A DNA stretch of 64,000 nucleotides. Source: Paraclostridium hominis. GTDB taxonomy: Bacteria > Bacillota > Clostridia > Peptostreptococcales > Peptostreptococcaceae. Of the stretch, positions 16,986 through 26,370 are shown piece after piece. How positions within the stretch are numbered: the first letter of the stretch is position 1; the number at the start of each line of letters is the position of its first letter. The DNA lies in assembly GCF_014306135.1 (NCBI RefSeq), contig NZ_JACRWD010000004.1, forward strand, positions 1 to 64,000, written 5' to 3'. Made by a program: the position numbers and the translations under genes. The notes below the pieces were generated by a model. The model saw only the letters and a program-made list of their open reading frames with translations, searched no databases and was not told the DNA's origin.

Positions 16986-17678
16986 ATGAGTTTATATGCA
17001 ATAGGAGATTTACATTTTTCAACTGCAGTTAATAAACCTATGAATATATTCGGAGACAATTGGGATAATCACGAAGAAAAAATAATTAATAGTTGGAAAA
17101 GCCAAGTTAAAGATGATGATATAGTGTTAGTTGTAGGAGATACATCTTGGGGTATAAATATGAATGAAGCGGAGCAAGATTTAGATATAATACATAAACT
17201 TCCTGGCAAAAAGATATTTGTAAAAGGGAATCATGACTATTGGTGGACTACTGTAACTAAATTGAATAAGCTTTATGAAAATATGAGTTTTTTGCAAAAC
17301 AATTTTTACTCATATAAAGATTATGCTATCTGTGGAACTAGAGGTTGGATATGCCCAAATGACTTTAAGTTCACACAAGAAGATGAAAAAATTTATAAAA
17401 GGGAAGCTCATAGGTTAAAGCTTTCTTTAGATGCAGCTAAAAAAGCAGGATTTAAAAAAATAATTGTAATAACTCATTATCCACCTACTAATGATAAATT
17501 AGAATCATCATTGTTTACAGATATATATGAAGAATATTGTGTTGAAAAAGTTATATATGGACATCTTCATGGTAAAGAATCTTTTAAGATGGGATTAGAA
17601 GGAATACGAAATGAAGTTGAATATAAATTGGTATCATGTGATTATACAAATTTTAATATAATAAAAATTATGGATTAA
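16986..17678 (+). CDS. Calcineurin-like metallophosphoesterase
   Basis: 230 residues with the dimetal phosphoesterase motifs: GDLHFS (8-13), VVGDTSW, KGNHDYWW, ITHYPPT and YGHLHGK. Those five blocks supply the Asp, His and Asn ligands for two metals. No signal peptide. Close to the uncharacterised clostridial phosphoesterases of this size; substrate not predictable. AAAGGA precedes the ATG. Confidence 0.9.
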   Translation: MSLYAIGDLHFSTAVNKPMNIFGDNWDNHEEKIINSWKSQVKDDDIVLVVGDTSWGINMNEAEQDLDIIHKLPGKKIFVKGNHDYWWTTVTKLNKLYENMSFLQNNFYSYKDYAICGTRGWICPNDFKFTQEDEKIYKREAHRLKLSLDAAKKAGFKKIIVITHYPPTNDKLESSLFTDIYEEYCVEKVIYGHLHGKESFKMGLEGIRNEVEYKLVSCDYTNFNIIKIMD

Positions 17679-17751
17679 TTAATATAATCTGGTAAATACT
17701 ATAAGATATGGTTAGCCTAATACATAAAATTTATGTAAAGGAGTTGTTAAT

Positions 17752-18516
17752 GTGAGATGGGCATTAGTAATTTTAATCTTATATATATTACCGTTATGGA
17801 CTTTATTTAAAAATAGAAGAGATTTTAAACGAGCTAGTATATATGGGAGTATCTATATAGTTATTGCCAGTGTTATAGTAATTAGTAATATATATATAAG
17901 TACATTAAATAAAATGGAAGATATGTTAGATTATAAAGCATATGCATTAGATGAAAAATATACAAATGTATCAAATAAAAAAAATCCAAAAAAATCAAAT
18001 GAAAACAAATCTAAAGTTAATAAAGAGATTTTAGAGGAAGATATAGAAGATAACAAAATAAATAAAGATTATAATAAATCAAAAAATGCCAAACCAAAAG
18101 AAAAAAGTGATAAAGAGATTATAAATAAATTCAAAGAAAATATTTATTCTATAGAAAGAAAAGCTTTAGTTCCTATGAGAGAATGTATGCCGGATATGAA
18201 GCATTTAAAAATTAACTCTGAAACAATAAAAAATGCAAAAAAAGATGTTTCCTATGCTAAAGATATGTGTGAAGAAGTAGTTAAAACATATGAAAAGATG
18301 AAAGTACCAAATCTTTCAAATGATAAAGATACTAAAAAACTAGCACAATCAAAGATGTATGTACAAAAAGCATATATCTTAAGAGGAAAGGCTATGGATT
18401 CAGCTCAAAGTTTATTAAAAAGTAAAAATTTAAAGTATGTAGGAGAAATAAAAGAATATTTAAGGCTATCAGATATAGAAATAAAGAGATTTGTAGATAC
18501 TATTAAAAAAATATAA
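17752..18516 (+). CDS. Membrane protein of unknown function
   Basis: 254 residues, not recognised. Two hydrophobic segments at about 2-19 and 29-48 are followed by a very Lys/Asn-rich linker (about 70-125) and a helical region of about 110 residues that would lie outside or along the membrane. GTG at 17752 is used because AAGGAG lies before it and the overlapping ATG is out of frame and stops at once. A terminator follows. Lys/Asn enrichment fits the base composition of the genome. Confidence 0.6.
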   Translation: MRWALVILILYILPLWTLFKNRRDFKRASIYGSIYIVIASVIVISNIYISTLNKMEDMLDYKAYALDEKYTNVSNKKNPKKSNENKSKVNKEILEEDIEDNKINKDYNKSKNAKPKEKSDKEIINKFKENIYSIERKALVPMRECMPDMKHLKINSETIKNAKKDVSYAKDMCEEVVKTYEKMKVPNLSNDKDTKKLAQSKMYVQKAYILRGKAMDSAQSLLKSKNLKYVGEIKEYLRLSDIEIKRFVDTIKKI

Positions 18517-18556
18517 AACAATTGAAAAATAATGTTGAACGTGAAACATTTTTTGG

Positions 18557-18590
18557 AAAAGCTTGTGAATACACAAGTTTTTTCTTTTAT
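18557..18590 (+). terminator. Terminator after membrane protein gene
   Basis: CTTGTG / CACAAG stem with loop AATA, flanked by A-run and T-run. Confidence 0.75.
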
Positions 18591-18613
18591 ATACATATAC
18601 TAATAGTACGGTT

Positions 18614-18642
18614 TTGATTTATAATATGTATTGTGATATAAT
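18614..18642 (+). promoter_or_regulatory. sigmaA-type promoter for nucleotidase gene
   Basis: TTGATT, 17 bases, TATAAT, about 40 bases before the ATG at 18682. Confidence 0.7.
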
Positions 18643-18681
18643 GTCTTAACCATAAAAATAAGGTATCAACTGGAGGTAGAG

Positions 18682-19242
18682 ATGGGAAAGTTAAACATAT
18701 GTATAGATATAGATGGAACAATAACTAATCCATATCATTTTATTCCATATTTAAATGATATGTATAATAAACAAATAACAGAAGCTGAATGTATAACTCA
18801 TAAATTAGAAGAACTATATGAAGTTAAACTAGATGACTTATTAAAAGCTTTCCATACAGATTATATTTACGCATATAAAGAAGCTAATGTGGTAGAAGGT
18901 GCAAAAGAAGTAATAAAAGATTTAAATGAAAATCATAATTTATATTTTGTAACAGCTAGAGATGAAATGTTAAAAGATATAACACAAGGATGGCTAAATG
19001 AAAATGATTTAGGCTATATAGATGTTCATTTATTAGGAAGTGATTATAAAGTTAATAAAGCTAAAGAATTAGAATGTAATATTTTCATAGAAGATAATCC
19101 AAGTAATGCTATGCAATTAGCTCAAGAGGGATTAACAGTATTATTAATAGATAATAATTACAATAAAGATATCGATAATGAAAATATAATAAGAGTGAGT
19201 AGTTGGAATGATATAAAAGACTTTATACTTAATATGAAGTAA
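18682..19242 (+). CDS. HAD-type 5'-nucleotidase (NT5C-like)
   Basis: 186-residue haloacid-dehalogenase phosphatase. Motif I is DIDGTIT (9-15), motif II lies in FVTARD, a Lys is in NKAKELECN and motif III is IEDNPSNA. The layout resembles 5'(3')-deoxyribonucleotidase-type proteins, which dephosphorylate nucleoside monophosphates. TGGAGGTAG precedes the ATG. It likely forms a unit with the following gene 27 bases downstream. Confidence 0.82.
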   Translation: MGKLNICIDIDGTITNPYHFIPYLNDMYNKQITEAECITHKLEELYEVKLDDLLKAFHTDYIYAYKEANVVEGAKEVIKDLNENHNLYFVTARDEMLKDITQGWLNENDLGYIDVHLLGSDYKVNKAKELECNIFIEDNPSNAMQLAQEGLTVLLIDNNYNKDIDNENIIRVSSWNDIKDFILNMK

Positions 19243-19269
19243 ATAGATAGATTGGGGGGAGGTAAATAA

Positions 19270-19755
19270 TTGTTAGAAGTAAAATTAAAACAAAATCAAG
19301 AAACCCTAAATATAAAAAGTATAGATATAAAAGAAATGCTAAATCAACGTGAAGACTTTGCTAGTGTGCAAGATATATCGACTAATATAAAAGAAGATAG
19401 TATAATGGCATTTGACTGTCAGTTAGATGACACTATATTTTCAGTAGATGAAATAAATGAATTATTGGAAGAATTGGGTGAAGATGCTAATATAGAAGAT
19501 ATTCAAATTTTATTTGAAGATGTAAGAGCTTTTGTAAAAGATGTAACAGATGAAATTGAATCTGATTTAAGAGAGCGATACTTAGATGATAATATAAGAT
19601 GTTTTTTTAATGTTTATAGTATAGATGAGACATTTACTGATTTTAAGCTAGTATTTGTAATAAGTTTTAAGAAAATAAGTATAGCATCACTTACAAGTTT
19701 AGCTAATTTGTTAGGTAAAAAACAGTTAAACGGAGCATCTAAGTTTTATAGTTAA
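19270..19755 (+). CDS. Hypothetical acidic protein, 161 residues
   Basis: Not recognised. A soluble, strongly acidic protein rich in Asp, Glu and Ile. The middle (SVDEINELLEELGEDANIEDIQILFEDV) is probably helical. No signal peptide or membrane segment. The TTG start is supported by GGGGGAGG 7 bases upstream. Follows the nucleotidase gene in the same direction and ends in a terminator. Confidence 0.6.
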   Translation: MLEVKLKQNQETLNIKSIDIKEMLNQREDFASVQDISTNIKEDSIMAFDCQLDDTIFSVDEINELLEELGEDANIEDIQILFEDVRAFVKDVTDEIESDLRERYLDDNIRCFFNVYSIDETFTDFKLVFVISFKKISIASLTSLANLLGKKQLNGASKFYS

Positions 19756-19770
19756 TAAATTAAAATTAAA

Positions 19771-19816
19771 AAAGGGATGTCTCAAAATGAATAATATTTG
19801 AGATAGCCCTATTTTT
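19771..19816 (+). terminator. Terminator after 19270 gene
   Basis: AGGGATGTCTCAAA pairs with TTTGAGATAGCCCT through an internal mismatch, then a T-run. Confidence 0.75.
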
Positions 19817-19839
19817 ATGCAGTAGTATTTATAGATAAA

Positions 19840-19868
19840 TTGTAATAATGAAAAATTAAAAGTATAAT
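19840..19868 (+). promoter_or_regulatory. sigmaA-type promoter for DUF1904-rsuA-rlmD
   Basis: TTGTAA, 17 bases, TATAAT, about 46 bases before the DUF1904 start. Confidence 0.7.
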
Positions 19869-19913
19869 AATATCTATATAAATAAGTAAATAATTAAAGA
19901 AAGGATGATATAT

Positions 19914-20243
19914 ATGCCACAAATTAAAATAAGAGGAATACATGAAAATGATATATGTAAAATAAGTGAAAAAATGATAGATGATTTAGTTGAGGCTGTT
20001 AAATGTCCAAGAGATTATTTTGAGATAGAGTGCATAAAATCAGTAGCTATAAGAGATGGAAAAATAGCAGACGTTTATCCATTTGTGGAAGTAGCTTGGT
20101 TTGATAGAGGACAAGAAGTTCAAGATACAGTAGCCAAAATAATAACTAATAGTATAAGAAAGAATCTAGATGTAGAAAGTATGGATTTAGCATTTACAGT
20201 ATTTGAGAAAGAAAAGTACTATGAAAATGGAGAACATTTTTAA
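19914..20243 (+). CDS. DUF1904 family, tautomerase-like protein
   Basis: 109-residue protein of the DUF1904 family. ATG 19914 is chosen over 19905 since AAAGGA leads properly to it. The mature protein then begins with Pro2 (MPQIKIRGI), which is the catalytic N-terminal proline position in the tautomerase/MIF superfamily to which this family is related. Further features: YFEIECIKS, PFVEVAWFDRGQEVQD, and a C-terminal AFTVFEKEKYYENGEHF. No activity can be assigned. First gene of a short operon with rsuA. Confidence 0.75.
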   Translation: MPQIKIRGIHENDICKISEKMIDDLVEAVKCPRDYFEIECIKSVAIRDGKIADVYPFVEVAWFDRGQEVQDTVAKIITNSIRKNLDVESMDLAFTVFEKEKYYENGEHF

Positions 20244-20258
20244 AGGAAGGTATGACTT

Positions 20259-20981
20259 ATGGCTAAAAAGCAACGTTTAGATAAGGTACTTTCAAACTTA
20301 GGATATGGAAGTAGAGCAGAAATAAAGAGAGATTGCAAAAAAGGATTAGTAAGTGTTAATGGAAAAATTGAAAACAATCCTGGACTTCAAGTAGATACAG
20401 ATAAAGACGTTATAGTATTTGATGGCGAAACTATTGAATATAAAGAATTTATATATTTGATGTTAAATAAACCAGATGGATACATATCAGCAACTTTTGA
20501 TAAATATGATCCAATAGTTCTTGATTTGATAGATGATAAATCTTTAGTGTTTGAACCATTTCCAGTAGGAAGGTTAGATAAAGATACAGAAGGTCTATTA
20601 GTATTAACTAATGATGGGCAATTAGCACATAGGGTATTATCTCCAAAGAGTCATGTTCCAAAAACTTATTATGCTAAAATTGATGGAATAGTAACTAACG
20701 AAGATATAAGTGCTTTTAAAGAAGGTGTAGTATTAGATGATGGTTACAAGACTATGCCAGCACATCTTGTAATACTTAAAAGTGATGAAGTATCAGAAAT
20801 TGAACTTACTATAAATGAAGGAAAATTTCATCAAGTTAAAAGAATGTTTGAGAGCGTAGGTAAAAAAGTAATTTACTTAAAAAGATTATCTATGGGTAAA
20901 TTGAAATTAGATGAAAGTCTAGAATTAGGAGAATATAGAGAACTAACAGAAGAAGAGATAAGACTTATAGAACAAAGATAG
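20259..20981 (+). CDS. rsuA: 16S rRNA pseudouridine synthase (RsuA family)
   Basis: 240 residues: an S4 RNA-binding domain (QRLDKVLSNLGYGSRAEIKRDCKKGLVSVNG, about 4-35) followed by the RsuA/RluB-type catalytic core. The catalytic Asp is in PVGRLDKDTEGLLVLTNDG and KTYYAKIDG follows. It isomerises a uridine in 16S rRNA, by family U516 (E. coli numbering). Directly follows DUF1904 and precedes rlmD by 24 bases; all three probably share the promoter at 19840. Confidence 0.9.
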   Translation: MAKKQRLDKVLSNLGYGSRAEIKRDCKKGLVSVNGKIENNPGLQVDTDKDVIVFDGETIEYKEFIYLMLNKPDGYISATFDKYDPIVLDLIDDKSLVFEPFPVGRLDKDTEGLLVLTNDGQLAHRVLSPKSHVPKTYYAKIDGIVTNEDISAFKEGVVLDDGYKTMPAHLVILKSDEVSEIELTINEGKFHQVKRMFESVGKKVIYLKRLSMGKLKLDESLELGEYRELTEEEIRLIEQR

Positions 20982-21005
20982 TCTTTAATAACGGAGGATA
21001 AAAGC

Positions 21006-22364
21006 GTGAAGAGAAGAGATATAATAGAATTTGAAGTAGATAAAATGGAGTTTGGTGGTACGTCTGTAAGTCGCTTAGGAAATAGAGACATATATATGAA
21101 AGGTGGAATAAGTGGACAAAAGGTGAAAGCTTCAGTTAAAAAAACTAGAAGTGGAAAAGCTGAAGTTAAGATGCTAGAACTATTAGAAAACTCACCTATT
21201 GAAACAGAAACTCCATGTAAGCATTTTAATGTATGTGGTGGATGTAGTATATTATCAGTACCATATGAAAAACAACTTGAAATAAAAGAAAGACAAGTAA
21301 TGGATTTATTTTTAGCCCAAGATATATTTGGATTTAAGTTTGAAGGAATAGAAAGAAGTCCTCAAGCTAAAGAATACAGAAATAAAATGGAGTATACTTT
21401 TGGAGATGAAATGAAGGATGGACCTTTAACTTTAGGTCTACATAAAAAAGGAAAACATATAGATATATTAACAGTAGATGGATGTTTTTTAGTAGACGAT
21501 GATTTTATAAAAGTATTAACTTCAACGGTTGAATATTTCAATGAGAAGAAAGTTCCTTACTATAGAAATATGAGCCATAAAGGATACTTAAGAAACCTTG
21601 TAGTAAGAAAAGGTATAAATACAAATGAAATGATGGTAAATATAGTAACTTCATCTCAAGAAGATTTTGATATGACAGAGTATAAGGATATGTTATTAAA
21701 TCTTAATTTAAAAGCTGATTTAGTAAGTATATTACATACTATAAATGATGGATTAGCAGATGCTGTTAATTGTGATGAATTAAGAGTTTTACATGGAAGA
21801 GATTATATACAAGAAGAACTTTTAGGACTTAAATTTAAAATATCTCCTTTCTCATTCTTCCAAACTAACACTAAGGGAGCTGAAGAATTATACAAAATAG
21901 CTAGAGAATTTGTTGGAGAGCACAATAATAAAGTTGTATTTGACTTATACAGCGGTACAGGAACTATAGGTCAAGTAATGGCAGAAAAAGCTAAAAAGGT
22001 ATATGGAATAGAGATAATAGAGGAAGCAGTAGAAGCAGCTAATAAAAATGCTGAATTAAATGGGTTAACTAACTGTGAATTCATAGCAGGAGATGTTTCT
22101 AAGACAGTTAATAAACTAAAAGCTAAACCAGATATAATAATAGTTGATCCACCAAGACCAGGTGTACACAAAGATGCTATAAGAGATATAGCTGGATTTA
22201 ATTCTAAAGAGATAGTTTATATATCTTGTAACCCTAAGACATTAGTTTTAGATTTAGTAGAATTTAAAAAGTATGGATACGAAGTTGAACGAGTTAAGTG
22301 TATGGATATGTTCCCTAATACACCTCATGTTGAAACAGTAGTTAAGATATGTAAAAAAAATTAA
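21006..22364 (+). CDS. rlmD: 23S rRNA (uracil-C5)-methyltransferase RlmD/TrmA family
   Basis: 452 residues with an N-terminal TRAM domain (FEVDKMEFGGTSVSRLGN), then the four-Cys Fe-S site CKHFNVCGGC plus a later Cys, and a SAM-dependent methyltransferase domain: VFDLYSGTGTIGQ, VDPPRPG and catalytic SCNPKTLVLDL. It methylates a uridine in 23S rRNA (U747/U1939 class). GTG start at 21006 with GGAGG upstream. Last gene of the operon. Confidence 0.92.
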   Translation: MKRRDIIEFEVDKMEFGGTSVSRLGNRDIYMKGGISGQKVKASVKKTRSGKAEVKMLELLENSPIETETPCKHFNVCGGCSILSVPYEKQLEIKERQVMDLFLAQDIFGFKFEGIERSPQAKEYRNKMEYTFGDEMKDGPLTLGLHKKGKHIDILTVDGCFLVDDDFIKVLTSTVEYFNEKKVPYYRNMSHKGYLRNLVVRKGINTNEMMVNIVTSSQEDFDMTEYKDMLLNLNLKADLVSILHTINDGLADAVNCDELRVLHGRDYIQEELLGLKFKISPFSFFQTNTKGAEELYKIAREFVGEHNNKVVFDLYSGTGTIGQVMAEKAKKVYGIEIIEEAVEAANKNAELNGLTNCEFIAGDVSKTVNKLKAKPDIIIVDPPRPGVHKDAIRDIAGFNSKEIVYISCNPKTLVLDLVEFKKYGYEVERVKCMDMFPNTPHVETVVKICKKN

Positions 22365-22370
22365 TAAATT

Positions 22371-22406
22371 AAGGACTATCTAAAATTAGATAGTCCTTTT
22401 ATTTTA
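22371..22406. terminator. Terminator between rlmD and aldolase
   Basis: Perfect 12-bp stem AAGGACTATCTA / TAGATAGTCCTT, 4-base loop and T-run. The A-rich left side may also serve the convergent aldolase gene. Confidence 0.85.
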
Positions 22407-22472
22407 CATAATCATTAATATCTCTTATATAAACAGTGTTATATACACAAATTTTAAAAATTGTTTATATTA

Positions 22473-23336
22473 TTAAGCTTTGTTTATAGAACCAAATAGT
22501 TCCATTTTTTCTTTTACAGTTTCTTTTATAGCTTCAAATCCTGGAGCAAGAAGTTTACGAGGGTCAAAACCTTTACCTTGTAAGTCTTTACCTTCTTCTA
22601 TATATTTACGAGTTGCAGCAGCAAAAGCTAATTGACACTCAGTATTAACATTTATTTTAGATACACCTAAAGATATAGCTTTTTTTATCATATCAGCTGG
22701 TATACCAGTTCCACCATGTAAAACTAAAGGCATATCTCCTGTAGCTTTATTTATAGATTCTAAAGCATCAAAGTTTAATCCAGCCCAATTTTCTGGATAT
22801 TGACCATGTATATTACCTATACCAGCAGCTAACATATCAACACCTAAATCAGCTATTAATTTACATTCATTAGGGTCTGCTATTTCACCAGCACCTATAA
22901 CACCGTCTTCTTCTCCACCTATAGAACCAACTTCTGCTTCTACAGATATTCCTTTAGCATTAGCTATTTTTATTATCTCTTTTGTTTTTTCTATGTTTTC
23001 TTCTATAGAGTAGTGAGAACCATCAAACATAACAGAAGAGAATCCTGCTTCTATTACTTTTAAAGCTCCTTCATAACTACCATGGTCTAGATGTAGTGCA
23101 ACTGGAACAGTTATATTTAATTCTTCTAACATTCCATTAACCATACCAACTACAGTTTTATATCCTCCCATATATTTCCCAGCACCTTCAGATACCCCTA
23201 ATATAACTGGAGAATTGTTTTCCTGAGCAGTAAGTAATATTGCTTTAGTCCATTCTAAGTTATTTATGTTGAATTGACCAACAGCATACTTACCTTCTCT
23301 AGCTTTGTTTAACATTTCTTTAGCTGAAACTAACAT
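22473..23336 (-). CDS. fba: Class II fructose-bisphosphate aldolase
   Basis: 287 residues. Zn-dependent ketose-bisphosphate aldolase with HLDHGSYEGAL (metal His and catalytic Asp), MFDGSHYSIEENI, VEAEVGSIGGEEDG and LVLHGGTGIP, and a C-terminal loop with phosphate-binding KINVNTE. It cleaves fructose 1,6-bisphosphate in glycolysis. The ATG at 23336 is chosen because GGAGGT lies just ahead and inside the longer in-frame version that starts at 23351. A plausible minus-strand promoter (TTTTCA, 17 bases, TATAAT) lies near 23406-23434. Confidence 0.95.
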   Translation of the reverse strand: MLVSAKEMLNKAREGKYAVGQFNINNLEWTKAILLTAQENNSPVILGVSEGAGKYMGGYKTVVGMVNGMLEELNITVPVALHLDHGSYEGALKVIEAGFSSVMFDGSHYSIEENIEKTKEIIKIANAKGISVEAEVGSIGGEEDGVIGAGEIADPNECKLIADLGVDMLAAGIGNIHGQYPENWAGLNFDALESINKATGDMPLVLHGGTGIPADMIKKAISLGVSKINVNTECQLAFAAATRKYIEEGKDLQGKGFDPRKLLAPGFEAIKETVKEKMELFGSINKA

Positions 23337-23615
23337 ATTAAAAACCTCCATAAGAAAATTAACCCTTAACTAGATTGTTAAAAAGTTATGTATTATCTAA
23401 TGCATATTATACCCTAAAAAAAGGAAAATGAAAATAAAATATTAAATTACATTCATATGAAAATTAAAATAATTTTTATAAAAATATTTAAAATTGTGCA
23501 AAAATAACAGTTAATGTCAATAAACAGGTATACTTAAATTATGAAATATTGTATATTAATAAAGTGAAATAATATTTAAGCAGATTCTCATATAATTTGT
23601 AAATAAGGAGGGAAT

Positions 23616-24452
23616 ATGTATAAAATTATAAAAAGTTTTAACAATAATGTTATTCTATGTATAGAAGAAAATAAAAATAAGGAGTACATTTTAATTGGAA
23701 ATGGAATTGGATTTAAAGCATCTACAAATTCAATTTTTAAAGATGTAGATAAAATTGAAAAAATATTTGTTATAAATGAAGATAGATATAAAAGTTTAGA
23801 GGAATTATACGATACAATAAATCCAAACTATATTGGGGTAGTAACAGAGGGTTTATCTACAATAGATGATAGTATAGATGTAGATATAAACAATAAATCA
23901 CATATGGCACTATTAGATCATTTAGTATTTGCAATAGAAAGATACTATGACAATATGTGCTTAAAAAACCAATTCAAAGCAGAATTAAAGACTTTATATG
24001 AATATGAATGGGAATTAGCAAAGAAAATAGTTGATTTTATAAATAAATCTTTAGATATAACATTAAATGAAGATGAAATAGCATTTGTAACTATGCATAT
24101 AAATGGAATATTAAATAAAACAAAAGCAGTAGATAGTGCTAAACAAGCTATAATAATTAAAGAAGCTATAGATTTTTTAGAAAAAGAATTAGATATAAAT
24201 ATATATAAAGATTCAATATACTACAATAGACTTATAGTACATTTAAGACTTGCTATTAACAGATCTATTAAAGGGATATGTGAAGAAAATATGTTATTAG
24301 ATCATATAAGGGAGAAGTTAAATAAATCATATAGTATATCTGAAGTATTATGCGAATATCTAAAATTAAAACACGATATAAATTTAAATGAAGGTGAAGT
24401 TGGGTTTATAGCACTTCATATAGATAGATTAATGACAAATTCTAACAGATAG
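23616..24452 (+). CDS. glcT: Transcription antiterminator GlcT (BglG family)
   Basis: 278 residues: an N-terminal co-antiterminator RNA-binding domain (MYKIIKSFNNNVILCI, about 1-57) followed by two PTS regulation domains with paired histidines (PRD1 near HLVFAIERYY and TMHINGI; PRD2 near IVHLRLAINR and ALHIDRL). Phosphorylation of PRD histidines by PTS proteins controls dimerisation and RNA binding. The target is the RAT site/terminator at 24528-24627 in front of the PTS gene, which is why GlcT rather than LicT is assigned. Confidence 0.9.
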   Translation: MYKIIKSFNNNVILCIEENKNKEYILIGNGIGFKASTNSIFKDVDKIEKIFVINEDRYKSLEELYDTINPNYIGVVTEGLSTIDDSIDVDINNKSHMALLDHLVFAIERYYDNMCLKNQFKAELKTLYEYEWELAKKIVDFINKSLDITLNEDEIAFVTMHINGILNKTKAVDSAKQAIIIKEAIDFLEKELDINIYKDSIYYNRLIVHLRLAINRSIKGICEENMLLDHIREKLNKSYSISEVLCEYLKLKHDINLNEGEVGFIALHIDRLMTNSNR

Positions 24453-24476
24453 TACAAAAAAGTGGTAGGGAAATTG

Positions 24477-24505
24477 TTTACAACGTACAATTTAAATGTT
24501 ATACT
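24477..24505 (+). promoter_or_regulatory. sigmaA-type promoter of ptsG
   Basis: TTTACA, 17 bases, TATACT. Transcription would start around 24512, just ahead of the RAT sequence. Confidence 0.7.
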
Positions 24506-24527
24506 TAATTTATACTAAATAAATAAA

Positions 24528-24557
24528 GAGCGTGTTACTGGTAAAGCAGGCAAGAGC
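24528..24557 (+). promoter_or_regulatory. RAT antiterminator target for GlcT
   Basis: The sequence includes CGTGTTACTGGTAAAGCAGG followed by CAAGAGC, closely like the RAT of glucose PTS genes in Firmicutes. Its 3' bases overlap the left arm of the terminator at 24552, so GlcT binding would prevent terminator folding. Confidence 0.85.
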
Positions 24558-24627
24558 TAAATTATTTATATTTATGTAACTATTTTATAGTACTCATAAA
24601 TATGAATATTTTAGCTCTTTTTTATTT
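24552..24627 (+). terminator. Conditional terminator in ptsG leader
   Basis: AAGAGCTAAA pairs with TTTAGCTCTT. The stem is extended by TATTTATATTTATG with CATAAATATGAATA, and a T-run follows. Read-through depends on GlcT. Confidence 0.85.
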
Positions 24628-24707
24628 ATTATAGTAATAATGCATGAAAACTTAACTAAAATTAAATTTAATTACACATATTATAATAAGTAAGGAGGAA
24701 TTATGAA

Positions 24708-26366
24708 ATGCTTCAATTTTTACAAAGAATCGGTAAGGCTATAATGCTTCCAATAGCAGCACTACCGGTTGCTGGTATTTTACTAGGAGTTGGAGGAGCT
24801 TTACTTAATATAGCAGCACTAGATAATGCTCCAGCTATATACCAACCACTTATAAGCTTTGTATCTATTCCAGCAATTACAGTAGTATTAAAGATAATGC
24901 AAGGTGTAGGAGATATAGTATTTGGTAATTTACCACTACTATTTGCAGTAGGTACTGCAGTTGGTCTTGCAAAAGAAGATAAAGGAACATCTGCACTTGC
25001 TTCAGTATTTGGATTTTTAATAATGAATAAAGTTATAAGTGTATTATTAGCTTTAGGAGTTACTAGATTAGGTGTTGTAACAGAAGCAAATACACCAGCT
25101 CAATATGCAACATATGTAACTTCAACATTAGGAATATTTACTCTTAATATGTCAGTGTTTGGGGGTATTATAACTGGTATAGTTACATCTACACTACACA
25201 ATAAATTCTATAATATACAATTACCACAAGTTATAGGATTTTTCTCTGGATCAAGATTTGTTCCAATAGTAGTTTCAGTAGTTATGGCAATTGTAGGTGC
25301 AATACTTGCTTTTATATGGCCATTTGTTCAAGACGCAATAGCTTACATAGCATTAGGAGTTAATAATGCAGGTATAATAGGAACATTCTTCTATGGATTA
25401 ATAGAAAGATCTTTAATACCATTTGGATTACATCATGTATTCTATACGCCATTTTGGTTTGGTTCTTTCGTAGATGGACATGTTTTAATAGATGGAGCAT
25501 GGAAAACAGTACAAGGAGCGAATTATGCATACTTCGCACAATTAGGTAGCATGCAAGATTTAGTAGGAGCTTCACCAGAAACTATGTCTAAAATAGTTGC
25601 AGGAACTACTAGATTTATGGCTGGTAAATTCCCATTCATGATGTTTGGATTACCTGCAGCAGCATTAGCAATGTATCATACAGCTGCTCCAAGTAAGAAA
25701 AAAGTAGTAGGAAGTTTATTATTATCAGCAGCAGTAACATCTTTCTTAACTGGTATAACTGAACCATTAGAATTTACATTCTTATTTGTTGCACCAGTAT
25801 TATATGCAGTTCACTGTGTACTTGCAGGACTTTCATTCTTATTAATGGATTTATTAAATGTATTTATAGGAATGACATTCTCTGGAGGATTTATAGATTT
25901 CTCATTATTTGGTATACTTCCAGCAGGAGCAGGAGTACCAACTAATTGGTTAAGAGCTATAATGGTAGGAATTGTATATGCGGTAGTTTACTACTTCTTA
26001 TTCAAATTCTTAATAGTTAAGTTCAATTTAAAAACTCCAGGTAGAGATGAAAATGAACAAGAAACTAAGTTATATACAAAAGCTGATTATCAAGCAGGAA
26101 AAACTGATAAATCAGGAAGTAGTGAAATAGAAGAAAATGCACCATATGTATTAGAAGCATTAGGTGGGGAAGAAAATATAGTTTCAGTAGATGCTTGTAT
26201 AACTAGATTAAGAGTAGAAGTTAAAGATAAATCTAAGGTAGAAAAAGATAAGTTTAAATCATTAGGTGCTGTTGGTGTTATGGAAGTCGGCAATGGTATC
26301 CAAGTTATATATGGAGCTAAAGCAGATGCATATAAAAACCAAATAAATAAAATTTTAAAAAAATAA
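24708..26366 (+). CDS. ptsG: PTS glucose transporter, subunits IIC and IIB
   Basis: 552-residue IICB protein. The IIC membrane domain (about 1-440) has about ten hydrophobic segments and the hallmark GITEPLEFTFLF. A linker and the IIB domain follow, with phosphorylated Cys497 in DACITRLRV. No IIA domain is fused, so a separate IIA must supply phosphate. It imports and phosphorylates glucose (or a close hexose). RAT/GlcT control supports glucose. Start at 24708 with AAGGAGG about 9 bases upstream; an overlapping ATG at 24703 is in another frame and stops early. Confidence 0.93.
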   Translation: MLQFLQRIGKAIMLPIAALPVAGILLGVGGALLNIAALDNAPAIYQPLISFVSIPAITVVLKIMQGVGDIVFGNLPLLFAVGTAVGLAKEDKGTSALASVFGFLIMNKVISVLLALGVTRLGVVTEANTPAQYATYVTSTLGIFTLNMSVFGGIITGIVTSTLHNKFYNIQLPQVIGFFSGSRFVPIVVSVVMAIVGAILAFIWPFVQDAIAYIALGVNNAGIIGTFFYGLIERSLIPFGLHHVFYTPFWFGSFVDGHVLIDGAWKTVQGANYAYFAQLGSMQDLVGASPETMSKIVAGTTRFMAGKFPFMMFGLPAAALAMYHTAAPSKKKVVGSLLLSAAVTSFLTGITEPLEFTFLFVAPVLYAVHCVLAGLSFLLMDLLNVFIGMTFSGGFIDFSLFGILPAGAGVPTNWLRAIMVGIVYAVVYYFLFKFLIVKFNLKTPGRDENEQETKLYTKADYQAGKTDKSGSSEIEENAPYVLEALGGEENIVSVDACITRLRVEVKDKSKVEKDKFKSLGAVGVMEVGNGIQVIYGAKADAYKNQINKILKK

Positions 26367-26370
26367 TTTA

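Noticed and set aside
23375..23392. Rex-like half-site upstream of the aldolase gene
   Set aside because: TTGTTAA is present but the right half (TTATGTA) matches poorly; not enough to call an operator.
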